Source of the DNA: Vibrio penaeicida
Lineage (GTDB): Bacteria; Pseudomonadota; Gammaproteobacteria; Enterobacterales; Vibrionaceae
Direction of reading: 5' to 3'
DNA length: 64,000 nt
NCBI RefSeq assembly: GCF_019977755.1
Contig: NZ_AP025144.1
Span: 1,922,001 to 1,986,000, forward strand
Part shown: positions 25,421 to 33,263 of the stretch, piece after piece
Numbering within the stretch: position 1 is the stretch's first letter
How the letters are laid out: every line of letters begins with the position of its first letter
Notes under the pieces: model-generated
Database searches by the model: none
Seen by the model: only the letters and a program-made list of their open reading frames with translations
Told to the model about the DNA's origin: nothing
Translations under genes and position numbers: made by a program

Positions 25421-26376
25421 TGTCAGATATAACGCTTGATATCTCAGATTTTCACTGGGCATTGCAAGTGATGGATAACATGGATTCTGGGCTGGTGGTT
25501 CTCGACAGACATTACAATGTGTGTACGTGGAATAGCTTCATGCAATCTTACAGTGGTATCACTGCTGACATTATTATGGGACATAACCTATTTGATCTCT
25601 TTCCACAACTTCCTTCTGAATGGTTAAAGTCGAAGATAGAAGCGTCGGTAAAGCTAAAAATGCGAGGGTTCTCTAGCTGGGAAGACAGACCTTACCTATT
25701 CGAATTCAATAACTTTTCTCCTGTATCAAATGGCTTGTCTATGATGTACCAAAATGTCGTCATTACACCTCTTAAGGCGTTAACAGGAGAAGTCACACAC
25801 ATTTGCCTTATGATTCACGACGTGTCTGACATAGCAAAAAAGAAACTACATTTACGAGAAACCAACCAAAAACTGAGCCACCTCAGCCGGACAGATGGGC
25901 TAACCGGATTGTACAATCGAGCGCACTGGGAGCAGTGTCTTAGTGAGCAATTTATTCAGTGTCAAACCTTAAACACTCCAGCATCGTTAGTCATCTTCGA
26001 TATTGACCACTTTAAGAAGGTCAATGACACCTACGGACACAGTTCTGGTGATGGCGTCATCAGGCAAACAGCGCACCTGCTGAAGAAAACAGCTAGGCAA
26101 GCTGATTGTTGTGGTCGATATGGAGGTGAAGAGTTTACGGTGCTGTTACCGAATACCAATTCTGATCAGGCGTATTATTTTTCTGAAAGGCTCAGAAAGC
26201 GTATTGAAGAAACATTGGTTGCAACTGAAAAAGGCGATATTAGGTTTACAGTAAGCTTAGGAATCAGTGAGTTTAGTTCCGAAATGGAAAATTACTTAGC
26301 TTGGCTAGAGTCTGCCGATAAAGCACTGTATAGCTCAAAACAAAGTGGGCGAAATAAGTCTACAATCCACACATAA
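25420..26376 (+). CDS. PAS-GGDEF diguanylate cyclase
   Basis: A 318-residue soluble cyclase. A PAS domain covers about 10-145 (MDSGLVVLDRHYNVCTWNSF), then a short linker helix leads to the GGDEF domain (about 150-315: DGLTGLYNRAHWE, FDIDHFKKVNDTYGH). The active motif GGEEF is intact, and RQAD five residues earlier is an inhibitory RxxD site. It is translationally coupled to the REC-CheC gene (1-bp stop/start overlap), so a phosphorylation input probably affects c-di-GMP output through the pair. Confidence 0.93.
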   Translation: MSDITLDISDFHWALQVMDNMDSGLVVLDRHYNVCTWNSFMQSYSGITADIIMGHNLFDLFPQLPSEWLKSKIEASVKLKMRGFSSWEDRPYLFEFNNFSPVSNGLSMMYQNVVITPLKALTGEVTHICLMIHDVSDIAKKKLHLRETNQKLSHLSRTDGLTGLYNRAHWEQCLSEQFIQCQTLNTPASLVIFDIDHFKKVNDTYGHSSGDGVIRQTAHLLKKTARQADCCGRYGGEEFTVLLPNTNSDQAYYFSERLRKRIEETLVATEKGDIRFTVSLGISEFSSEMENYLAWLESADKALYSSKQSGRNKSTIHT

Positions 26377-26515
26377 CAGGGTTTGAATAACCGTAACGAG
26401 ATCAAATAAGCGTGTTATTTGTTGGTCATTTGGTCTTGTTGATATATCAAATTCGTCAGATATGTCTTAGAATTTAGCGAGAAGCAATAAAACACCAACA
26501 TGGTGGAGACGAATA

Positions 26516-26860
26516 GTGGTAGTAGAAACTGATGGCTATCTTGCTCTTATTGAGCATTTAACAATGAACCTAGACATTTTTGCCCAAGTCGAAGGTGATA
26601 CTGGTGATGAGAGTATCGAGGATGTCGTTACTGATCTCATTGCGACTAATATTATGGCTATCTTTGAACGAAATCCTGAATTGCATTCAAGCGTACGTTT
26701 TAAACTTCTTAAGGAAGCGGATGCTGTTGTTGAAGATTTAGGAGAAGTACTTGCTGGTGCGTGGAACAAGAAAGCCACAAACGAGCAAATTGGTTTTCTA
26801 GATGAATATATCGCGCTTGTTAAAAACCTATTTGATACGGCTGTAGCAATATACGATTAG
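26516..26860 (+). CDS. DUF3802 family protein
   Basis: A 114-residue acidic, all-helical protein starting at a GTG (26516). The sequence (VVETDGYLALIEHLT, DESIEDVVTDLIATNIMAI, HSSVRFKLLKEADAVVEDL) agrees with the DUF3802 family, which is restricted to vibrios and relatives as I remember it. No motif suggests a function. It is monocistronic with a strong terminator. Confidence 0.85.
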   Translation: MVVETDGYLALIEHLTMNLDIFAQVEGDTGDESIEDVVTDLIATNIMAIFERNPELHSSVRFKLLKEADAVVEDLGEVLAGAWNKKATNEQIGFLDEYIALVKNLFDTAVAIYD

Positions 26861-26917
26861 GTTTGATAACACAGAACTCAAGATAGCATACATAAACATG
26901 TATATAATGGGTTACCA

Positions 26918-26947
26918 AAAGGGGCTGGTTGTGACCAGCCCCTTTAT
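26918..26947 (+). terminator. Rho-independent terminator, bidirectional
   Basis: A perfect 12-bp stem AAAGGGGCTGGT / ACCAGCCCCTTT with a TGTG loop lies between the converging genes ending at 26860 and 26973. Confidence 0.92.
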
Positions 26948-26972
26948 TATATTGAACTAAAAAGCACGCTAG

Positions 26973-27461
26973 CTAATTTACTCTCCGGAAATGCCAAAAC
27001 GCGTTAGCCCAGTAAGGGTTATCTAAGCGCGAGATAATGACTCCCTTCGATGTAGAAGCATGCATAAATGCTTTGTTACCCATGTACACGCCAACATGAC
27101 GCTGCTTGTATGCTGTTTTGAAAAAAACGAGATCACCGGGTTTGGCGTCCTTATAAGAAACTTGTTTTCCAACTTTACTTTGGTTTTCCGTCGTTCTTGG
27201 TAGCGACATAGCAAAAGCTTCATTGAAAGCGACTTTGGTAAACGCGCTGCAATCTATGCCATAGCGATCGTTGCCTCCAAATTGATAGGGTACGCCTTCC
27301 CACCTTACATACACATCGCTTAGCGCTCGTTGCGTGGCTGTACTTTGCTTACTATTTGGCTCATAAGCATCAGTTGAAAAATCAGGTCGTGGCGCTGAAC
27401 AACCCGCCAAGAACACACTTACTATCAGAAATTTCGTCGAAATAATTCTTTTAAAACACAT
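26973..27461 (-). CDS. NlpC/P60 lipoprotein peptidase
   Basis: A 162-residue lipoprotein: signal ending LAGC at residues 18-21. The catalytic domain is NlpC/P60 (cysteine peptidase cutting cell-wall stem peptides), with the catalytic Cys in YGIDCSAFT, His in RHVGVYMG and the third polar residue in FMHASTSKG. The length matches Spr/NlpC-type lipoproteins, which act in the periplasm from the outer-membrane inner leaflet. It stands alone between two terminators. Confidence 0.92.
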   Translation of the reverse strand: MCFKRIISTKFLIVSVFLAGCSAPRPDFSTDAYEPNSKQSTATQRALSDVYVRWEGVPYQFGGNDRYGIDCSAFTKVAFNEAFAMSLPRTTENQSKVGKQVSYKDAKPGDLVFFKTAYKQRHVGVYMGNKAFMHASTSKGVIISRLDNPYWANAFWHFRRVN

Positions 27462-27569
27462 ACTCGTTCTTATTGTTAATTATATTTTTTTTGAAATATG
27501 GCTGTCATGAGTGAGCCATAAACTCTTTCGCATAAAGAGCACTAAGGACAGTTCTAGCTGAGCGCTCAT

Positions 27570-28883
27570 ATGCGAAATACCAAATCGAACCGGATTTCAA
27601 TTTCACTAATACAAGCCATTGTGGCTGTATTAGCCGTTACTACTTTAATGGTAGTTTCTCTCTCAAGTATCAGCCAACACGGAATTGACACTGTTGGTTC
27701 AGAATTTAGCCAGCTATCCGAGCAAGCACTGCCACTAGCAATTAATAATGCAGAGCTTACTCAAACGATACTGACTCAAGTTAAACGCTTAAATCAAGGA
27801 ATGCAAAGCGAAAATAAGAGTGAGCTTAGCTCCGCAGTCGCGGAACTGGATGCTCTTACGATAAAAAGTCAGGAGGAGCTCGATTCCTTATTTAACCTTT
27901 CCGATGCCTTTGGAGGCGTGGTTTCCGATCAGCAGAAAGAGCAGCTCATTCACTCTGTTGAATCGTTAAGGCAAAATTCTATTCAAGTGCTTAATGTTCA
28001 GCGAGATATCTTTGCTATTCAAGTTACCTTAAATGATCTTATTCCCACATTTCGTTATGGAGTCAGTTCAATTGGCCCTGAAATGAACCGAGTATCGTCT
28101 CTTGATTCAAGATAACCCAGAAGCATCAGGCAGCTAATCGCTTTATCGCCAGTGCGAGCTCTATGGAAAGCACATTTCTCGTGATGATGATTGCAGAGGA
28201 TCTAGAGCAAGCGACGTCAGAATACCAGAGATGAAGAATCGAGAGTCGCAGCTTCAGACTCCATTCAAGGTGGGAAAGTCATTGAAGAAAACGCACATCG
28301 ATTGGCGACTCTAGATAGTTCGTTAACAATAAATGAAGAATCCATGGCTAAACTAGATGGCAAAGTTCGAGAGATTACCGAACTGGTCGATTTGATCAGT
28401 GGGATCGCAGAGAACACCAACTTACTCGCGTTGAATACCGCAATAGAGGCAGCACGAGCAGGAGAGCAGGGAAGAGGTTTTGCAGTTGTTGCCAGAAAAC
28501 TGGCAAGTGATACAAGTCATCAAACAACGAATATTCGAGAGATGATGGCTGCATTACAACAAGCTGCTGCAGACTCCAAAGACGCCGTTATTGAAAGCCG
28601 AAAAGAAATGTCTCAGGCAATGAAATCGAGCATGGATGTTAAGGAAACATTCAGCAAAATAGAGACGTCAGTCGAGGCGATAAAACTGCGTGTCGAACAA
28701 ATATCAGTCGCTACCGAACAGCAAGAGCGCTCAACGACGAATGTGAACAACAACATTCAATCTATTTCCGAACTCGGGGAAAACACCACAATTCAATTAG
28801 ACTCCATGATCAAGAGTTCAGAACAAGTGGCAGACATCGGTGGTCACCAGCAAGCCATGTTACACAAGTATGATTTCGCATAG
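27570..28883 (+). pseudogene. Decayed methyl-accepting chemotaxis protein
   Basis: The first open part (27570-28115) is an N-terminal membrane helix (ISLIQAIVAVLAVTTLMVVS) plus half of a periplasmic four-helix sensor. Reading then shifts frame at least three times: near 28090, near 28122 and near 28228. Recognisable coding continues between the breaks ([19 protein letters not shown]). The sensor remainder, second membrane helix and HAMP are missing, so part of the gene was deleted. The second open part (28302-28883) is the signalling hairpin with the tip motif [20 protein letters not shown]. No receptor can be made. A stand-alone cytoplasmic hairpin from 28302 is conceivable but unlikely. Confidence 0.88.
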
Positions 28884-28892
28884 CTTTTGTTA

Positions 28893-28955
28893 TATACCCA
28901 AGTAACCTCAAGATGCTAGGTTCTGAATCCTGCACCTTGAGGTCACTTGGGTATA
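28893..28955. repeat. Inverted intergenic repeat, possible bidirectional terminator
   Basis: The left arm starts TATACCCAAGTAACCTCAAG (28893) and the right arm ends CTTGAGGTCACTTGGGTATA (28955), nearly perfect complements with a short centre. It lies exactly between converging genes and could fold into a long hairpin. Confidence 0.8.
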
Positions 28956-28956
28956 C

Positions 28957-29745
28957 TTAATCATGCCTAAACGGTTGAGTTAGCATTTTCCATAATTGTT
29001 GTTCCTTGGGTTTCCTGAATAGAGGAAGCCCAATTTCTACTTCATCGTGTCCTTTTTTCGGCTGATCTCTGTATGTGCCGAACCATTGGTCCCATACCGA
29101 CAAGAAAAAGCCAAAATTAGAATGGGTTTCTTTCACTTCTACCGAGTGATGAACACGGTGCATGTCAGGAGTAACAAGGAACTTTCGTAACCAAGAATCC
29201 AATTTAAGGGGGAGTTTTCCGTTACTGTGATTGAACATCGCACTCACGTTGAGAATAATTTCAAATACGACAATAGCAATGGGAGACACACCTAAAGCGA
29301 GCACAAGTGCAATTTTAATCCACATGGACAAAATGATCTCAATAGGGTGAAACCGGCTACCCGTAGTTACATCAATATCTTGGTCGGCGTGATGCATTCG
29401 ATGAAGTCGCCATAAAAAAGGCAGGCGGTGAAACATCACATGTTGAACATAGATAGCAAAATCAAGAATTAACACAGAAAGAAGAATGTTGACTAAAGCC
29501 GGCACTTCGAAGAAATGAAACAACCCGAATCCAAATTGCTGCGCTTGCAATGCGCTATCAAATGCAACAATAGGCATAATAACCGCTAAGCAGATACTGT
29601 TCAGTCCAACTAACCCCAAATTGTTTCCCCAACGGGTTAACTTACTTTGAGTCAGCGATTTTCTAGGTGCGTAATACTCCCAACAAGCAAAAAGTATCAA
29701 TCCGCCAATAAAAAAGCTCAACCGAACAATCGCTGGATCTTCCAT
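28957..29745 (-). CDS. Sterol desaturase / fatty acid hydroxylase family protein
   Basis: A 262-residue integral-membrane diiron enzyme. The histidine clusters of the family are present: HVMFH, HRMHH (about residue 117), FHPIE, FNHSN and HRVHHS (about residue 197). About five membrane helices surround them. Characterised relatives use O2 to hydroxylate or desaturate lipids; the substrate here is unknown. Its stop touches the inverted repeat. RBS AGGA precedes the ATG. Confidence 0.9.
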   Translation of the reverse strand: MEDPAIVRLSFFIGGLILFACWEYYAPRKSLTQSKLTRWGNNLGLVGLNSICLAVIMPIVAFDSALQAQQFGFGLFHFFEVPALVNILLSVLILDFAIYVQHVMFHRLPFLWRLHRMHHADQDIDVTTGSRFHPIEIILSMWIKIALVLALGVSPIAIVVFEIILNVSAMFNHSNGKLPLKLDSWLRKFLVTPDMHRVHHSVEVKETHSNFGFFLSVWDQWFGTYRDQPKKGHDEVEIGLPLFRKPKEQQLWKMLTQPFRHD

Positions 29746-29801
29746 TCATTCCTACCTTTGTATTTCTTACTTATCTCGAGTTCCGGTCACTTACGGAATC
29801 T

Positions 29802-29825
29802 AGCATCTTGATGCTGTTTGGGTAT
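29802..29825. repeat. Dispersed intergenic repeat, single arm
   Basis: AGCATCTTGATGCTGTTTGG followed by GTATA is a diverged reverse-orientation arm of the TATACCCAAG family, located just upstream of the DTW-domain gene. Confidence 0.5.
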
Positions 29826-29862
29826 AATCTGCCAAATTTCCTGTATTACTGACACTATTACC

Positions 29863-30657
29863 ATGCGCATACATCAGGTTCACAGCCTATATCAATCTCG
29901 GCTCAACAGAGCGACCAAACCCTTTAATGCTCGCGGTTCTAAAGTTGTACGGTGTCAATTCTGCCAAGTAACAGAGAAGCACTGTATTTGTTCACACCAG
30001 CCCAATATTCAATCGGATATTTCGGCGTTGATCATCATGTCAGATAACGAAATCCTCAAGCCCAGTAACACTGGTAGGCTAATAGCGGATATCCTAAAAG
30101 ATACACATGCTTTTCAATGGTCACGCACTGAACCTGAACAGGCATTGTTAGCTCTACTAAAAGATGACAAATACCAACCCGTTATAATCTTCCCTGAAGA
30201 CTATGTCGATGAAAAATCAAGACTCATTCAAGTAGAAGACCTTGTTAAGCAAGAAAAACTTACAGAGCAAGCCTTACCAAAAGAACAGGGTCTACCAAAA
30301 GATGCGAACAGCATTCCAAGTAAAAAACCTCTGCTCATATTTCTAGACGGAAGTTGGCGAGAAGCTCGAAAAATGTTTAGAAAGTCCGATTACCTTTCTA
30401 GTTTGCCTGTCTTGTCTGTAAACCCAGACACCGTATCAAATTATATGATGAGAAAGTCAGATAATGAAAAGCACCTTGCGACTGCAGAAGTCGCAAGTCT
30501 GGTGTTTGATATGTTAGGGGATTCAATTGCCGCACAAACCCTTTCACTCTGGTTTGAAGCCTTTAAAGAGGGTTACCTACTGAGTAAAACCCGCTTAAAA
30601 CACGACCTATCAAAACCAATGTTGGCAAAATATAATGAATATGTAAGAGCCTGTTGA
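29863..30657 (+). CDS. DTW-domain tRNA-uridine aminocarboxypropyltransferase (TapT-like)
   Basis: A 264-residue protein from the ATG at 29863 (an upstream in-frame start at 29818 lies in repeat DNA and is unlikely). The DTW domain shows a CxxC zinc site (VRCQFCQVTEKHCIC), a nucleotide-binding region (IIMSDNEILKPSNTGRL) and the DxxW core DGSWREARKM. Members of the family transfer the 3-amino-3-carboxypropyl group of S-adenosylmethionine to a uridine in tRNA (acp3U). A lysine-rich insert lies near residues 125-155. It is monocistronic. Confidence 0.88.
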   Translation: MRIHQVHSLYQSRLNRATKPFNARGSKVVRCQFCQVTEKHCICSHQPNIQSDISALIIMSDNEILKPSNTGRLIADILKDTHAFQWSRTEPEQALLALLKDDKYQPVIIFPEDYVDEKSRLIQVEDLVKQEKLTEQALPKEQGLPKDANSIPSKKPLLIFLDGSWREARKMFRKSDYLSSLPVLSVNPDTVSNYMMRKSDNEKHLATAEVASLVFDMLGDSIAAQTLSLWFEAFKEGYLLSKTRLKHDLSKPMLAKYNEYVRAC

Positions 30658-30918
30658 CCTCGCGCCTTGAGAAAAACGTATAGAGTTTGAACGAAAATTA
30701 GTCATGCAAAGTCTACAGACCCTATAAATATTGAGCAGAGAGTCACCACTTAGCCTTACTGACAACGTTAATTTGTGTTGTATCACGGACTATTCAGCCA
30801 GTTTATGGATAATGCGTAGCTAGATAATTTTATGCTCTTTCTGTCAGATCGTACTGTCCGTCGGGCAACTTCTGCTTACATTGAGCATGCATTAATTTTT
30901 GGGATTCAGGAGAGAAAC

Positions 30919-31827
30919 ATGTACTACGGCTTTGATGTCGGTGGCACCAAGATTGAATTTGGCGCGTTTAATGAGAAGTTAGAACGTAAAGCAACGGAAC
31001 GTGTACCTACTCCAGGTGACGACTATGAAAAGTTGGTTGAAACCATAGCGGGTCTGGTTGCCAAGTATGATGCTGAATTGGGCGTAGAAGGCACCATTGG
31101 TATAGGTATTCCTGGCATGGAAGACGCCGATGACGGAACAGTACTAACAACAAACGTTCCTGCGGCAAAAGGAAAGCCTCTACGTAAAGATCTGGAAGCG
31201 AAAATTGGTCGTAAAGTGAAAATCGACAACGATGCAAACTGTTTTGCATTGTCGGAAGCTTGGGACGATGAGTTGAAAGATGAACCTGCCGTTATGGGTT
31301 TGATCCTCGGCACTGGTTTTGGTGGCGGCTTTGTGTTCGACGGTAAAGTGTTCTCTGGTCGCAATCACGTAGCAGGAGAGGTAGGGCATGCACGCCTGCC
31401 AATCGATGCTTGGTTCCATCTGGGTGAAAATGCGCCTTTGTTTGGTTGTGGATGTGACAAGAAAGGCTGCTTAGATAATTACTTGTCTGGTCGTGGTTTC
31501 GAGCAACTCTACGAGCACTACTACGGCAAGCGAATTAAAGCGGTTGAACTGATCAAACTTCACGCTGAAGGTGAAGCCAAAGCGGTTGAGCATGTCGAGC
31601 GCTTCATGGAGTTGTTGGCGATCTGTCTTGGTAACTTGTTTACGTCTTTCGATCCTAATGTTGTTGCATTGGGTGGTGGGCTGTCGAACTTCGAACTGAT
31701 TTATGAAGAGATGCCAAAGCGCATACCTAAGTATCTACTTTCTGTTGCGAAACCACCAAAGATCATCAAAGCGAAACACGGTGATTCTGGCGGTGTGCGC
31801 GGTGCAGCGTTTTTGAATATTAAATAA
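30919..31827 (+). CDS. nagK: N-acetylglucosamine kinase (ROK family)
   Basis: A 302-residue sugar kinase. The start ATG at 30919 follows AGGAG at ideal spacing and opens with the ATP-binding motif [14 protein letters not shown]; a longer frame from 30832 is not needed. Catalytic Asp is in [11 protein letters not shown]. The ROK zinc motif is GHARLP followed by [19 protein letters not shown], a pattern I associate with NagK, which phosphorylates N-acetyl-D-glucosamine salvaged from chitin or cell wall. It is monocistronic and ends at a terminator that also faces the next operon. Confidence 0.9.
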   Translation: MYYGFDVGGTKIEFGAFNEKLERKATERVPTPGDDYEKLVETIAGLVAKYDAELGVEGTIGIGIPGMEDADDGTVLTTNVPAAKGKPLRKDLEAKIGRKVKIDNDANCFALSEAWDDELKDEPAVMGLILGTGFGGGFVFDGKVFSGRNHVAGEVGHARLPIDAWFHLGENAPLFGCGCDKKGCLDNYLSGRGFEQLYEHYYGKRIKAVELIKLHAEGEAKAVEHVERFMELLAICLGNLFTSFDPNVVALGGGLSNFELIYEEMPKRIPKYLLSVAKPPKIIKAKHGDSGGVRGAAFLNIK

Positions 31828-31880
31828 CCTTAGTGCCATGTTTCCAAAGCACTGAATCACAGTGCCACCTTGGTTAGACG

Positions 31881-31908
31881 AAAAGTGAGCCTTTGAGCTC
31901 ACTTTTTT
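31881..31908. terminator. Bidirectional terminator
   Basis: AAAAGTGAGC pairs with GCTCACTTTT around a 6-nt loop, followed by T residues. It lies between nagK and the converging response-regulator gene. Confidence 0.88.
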
Positions 31909-31930
31909 GAATGTCTTTACTGGGCGTCGC

Positions 31931-33259
31931 TTAACTTTCTAGGCGCTCTAAGATCCTTTGTAATCTTGGTCGGCTGATTTTCAAAATATCACACGCTTTT
32001 CCTTTATGACCATCAACCGATTCAAGTACGTTCAGGACATGTTGATACTCCATATCTTGTAGGCTTAGCGAAGAAGAAGGGTACTGCTCCTCAATTTGCG
32101 GCAAATTTTGTTTCAATTCTTCAAACAACTCATTCGTAAGAATGTCGCCGGGGCATAGTGCAACGGCTTTGGTGAGTGTATTTTCAAGTTCACGCACATT
32201 ACCTGGCCAAGAGTAGCTGCACAGTAATCCCATAGCATTGAGAGCCACTTTGGTGACTTTGGTTCCCAACTCCTTATTTGCTCTCGCAAGCAAGGCTGGA
32301 ATTAGTTCCTGCAAGTCTTCTGGACGCTCCCTTAATGGTGGGATGTGAATTTTTACCACTTGCAATCGGTAGAACAAGTCTTCGCGAAACATTCTATCTT
32401 GTATTGCTTGAGCAAAATCGATGTTGGTTGCGGAAATGATTCGTGCCGTCGTTTTTATTGGGATCTTTCCTCCCAATGGCGTCATCTCTTTTTCTTGCAG
32501 AACTCTGAGTAACTTTGCTTGAATTTGTGGCGAGAGCTCTCCGATTTCATCCAAAAACAATGTGCCTTCACTGGCAAGTTCAAATTTACCGGGTTGATCC
32601 GATATCGCCCCTGTAAATGCTCCTTTTTTATGCCCGAACATTTCAGATTCCAATAAATTCTCCACTAGTGCTGCACAGTTCAATGCAACAAATGGGGAGG
32701 ACTTAGGACGACCTGCGTTATGAATGGCACGCGCAACCATTTCTTTACCCGTGCCAGATTCACCAGTAATCATGACAGACGCATTCGTGAGTGCGACACG
32801 ACCGATGGTTTTGTATATCTCTTTCATCGCGTGAGATGAACCAACCATAGAGCGCCCTAATGTGTCTGGAATCGTAACAGCGTCTTTCGAAGTCGAGGCG
32901 TGGTACTCCAAAGCGGTTCTTACGGCCTTATCGAGTTCGTCAATATCGATAGGCTTGTGGATGTATTCGTCGGCACCTTTTTGCATCGCCATAATGGTGC
33001 TTTCCATATCGTGGTAGGCAGTGATCATGATGATGCGTACTTCTGGACAAGTAGATTTAAAATCAGCGATTCCCTCAATACCGGATTTTCCTTCCATTCG
33101 AATGTCTAGAACGATAACGTCTGGTTGCAGCCTTTTGGCGATTTCTACACCTGTATCAACGCGGTGTGCAGCTTCCACGGTATAGCCCTGCGATTGATAG
33201 TGGAGCTGTAAGGTTCGACTAATTCCAGTATCGTCATCGACGATCAGCAACTTGCTCAT
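31931..33259 (-). CDS. Sigma-54 activator response regulator (NtrC family)
   Basis: A 442-residue three-domain regulator. The receiver (1-115) has D8, D9 and phospho-acceptor D52 (VLDIRM). The AAA+ domain has Walker A GESGTGKE and the sigma-54 contact loop GAFTGA. The C-terminus is a Fis-like helix-turn-helix (GKACDILKISRPRLQRILERL). It should activate a -24/-12 promoter when phosphorylated. It starts 5 bp after its cognate kinase gene, so the two are co-transcribed, downstream of the HEAT-repeat gene and divergent from the iodate-reductase-like cluster. Candidate target: the sigma-54-like site at 38501. Confidence 0.94.
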   Translation of the reverse strand: MSKLLIVDDDTGISRTLQLHYQSQGYTVEAAHRVDTGVEIAKRLQPDVIVLDIRMEGKSGIEGIADFKSTCPEVRIIMITAYHDMESTIMAMQKGADEYIHKPIDIDELDKAVRTALEYHASTSKDAVTIPDTLGRSMVGSSHAMKEIYKTIGRVALTNASVMITGESGTGKEMVARAIHNAGRPKSSPFVALNCAALVENLLESEMFGHKKGAFTGAISDQPGKFELASEGTLFLDEIGELSPQIQAKLLRVLQEKEMTPLGGKIPIKTTARIISATNIDFAQAIQDRMFREDLFYRLQVVKIHIPPLRERPEDLQELIPALLARANKELGTKVTKVALNAMGLLCSYSWPGNVRELENTLTKAVALCPGDILTNELFEELKQNLPQIEEQYPSSSLSLQDMEYQHVLNVLESVDGHKGKACDILKISRPRLQRILERLES

Positions 33260-33263
33260 TAAA

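Noticed and set aside
30832..30918. N-terminal extension of NagK
   Set aside because: ROK kinases start almost directly with the ATP-binding motif, and AGGAG precedes the ATG at 30919.
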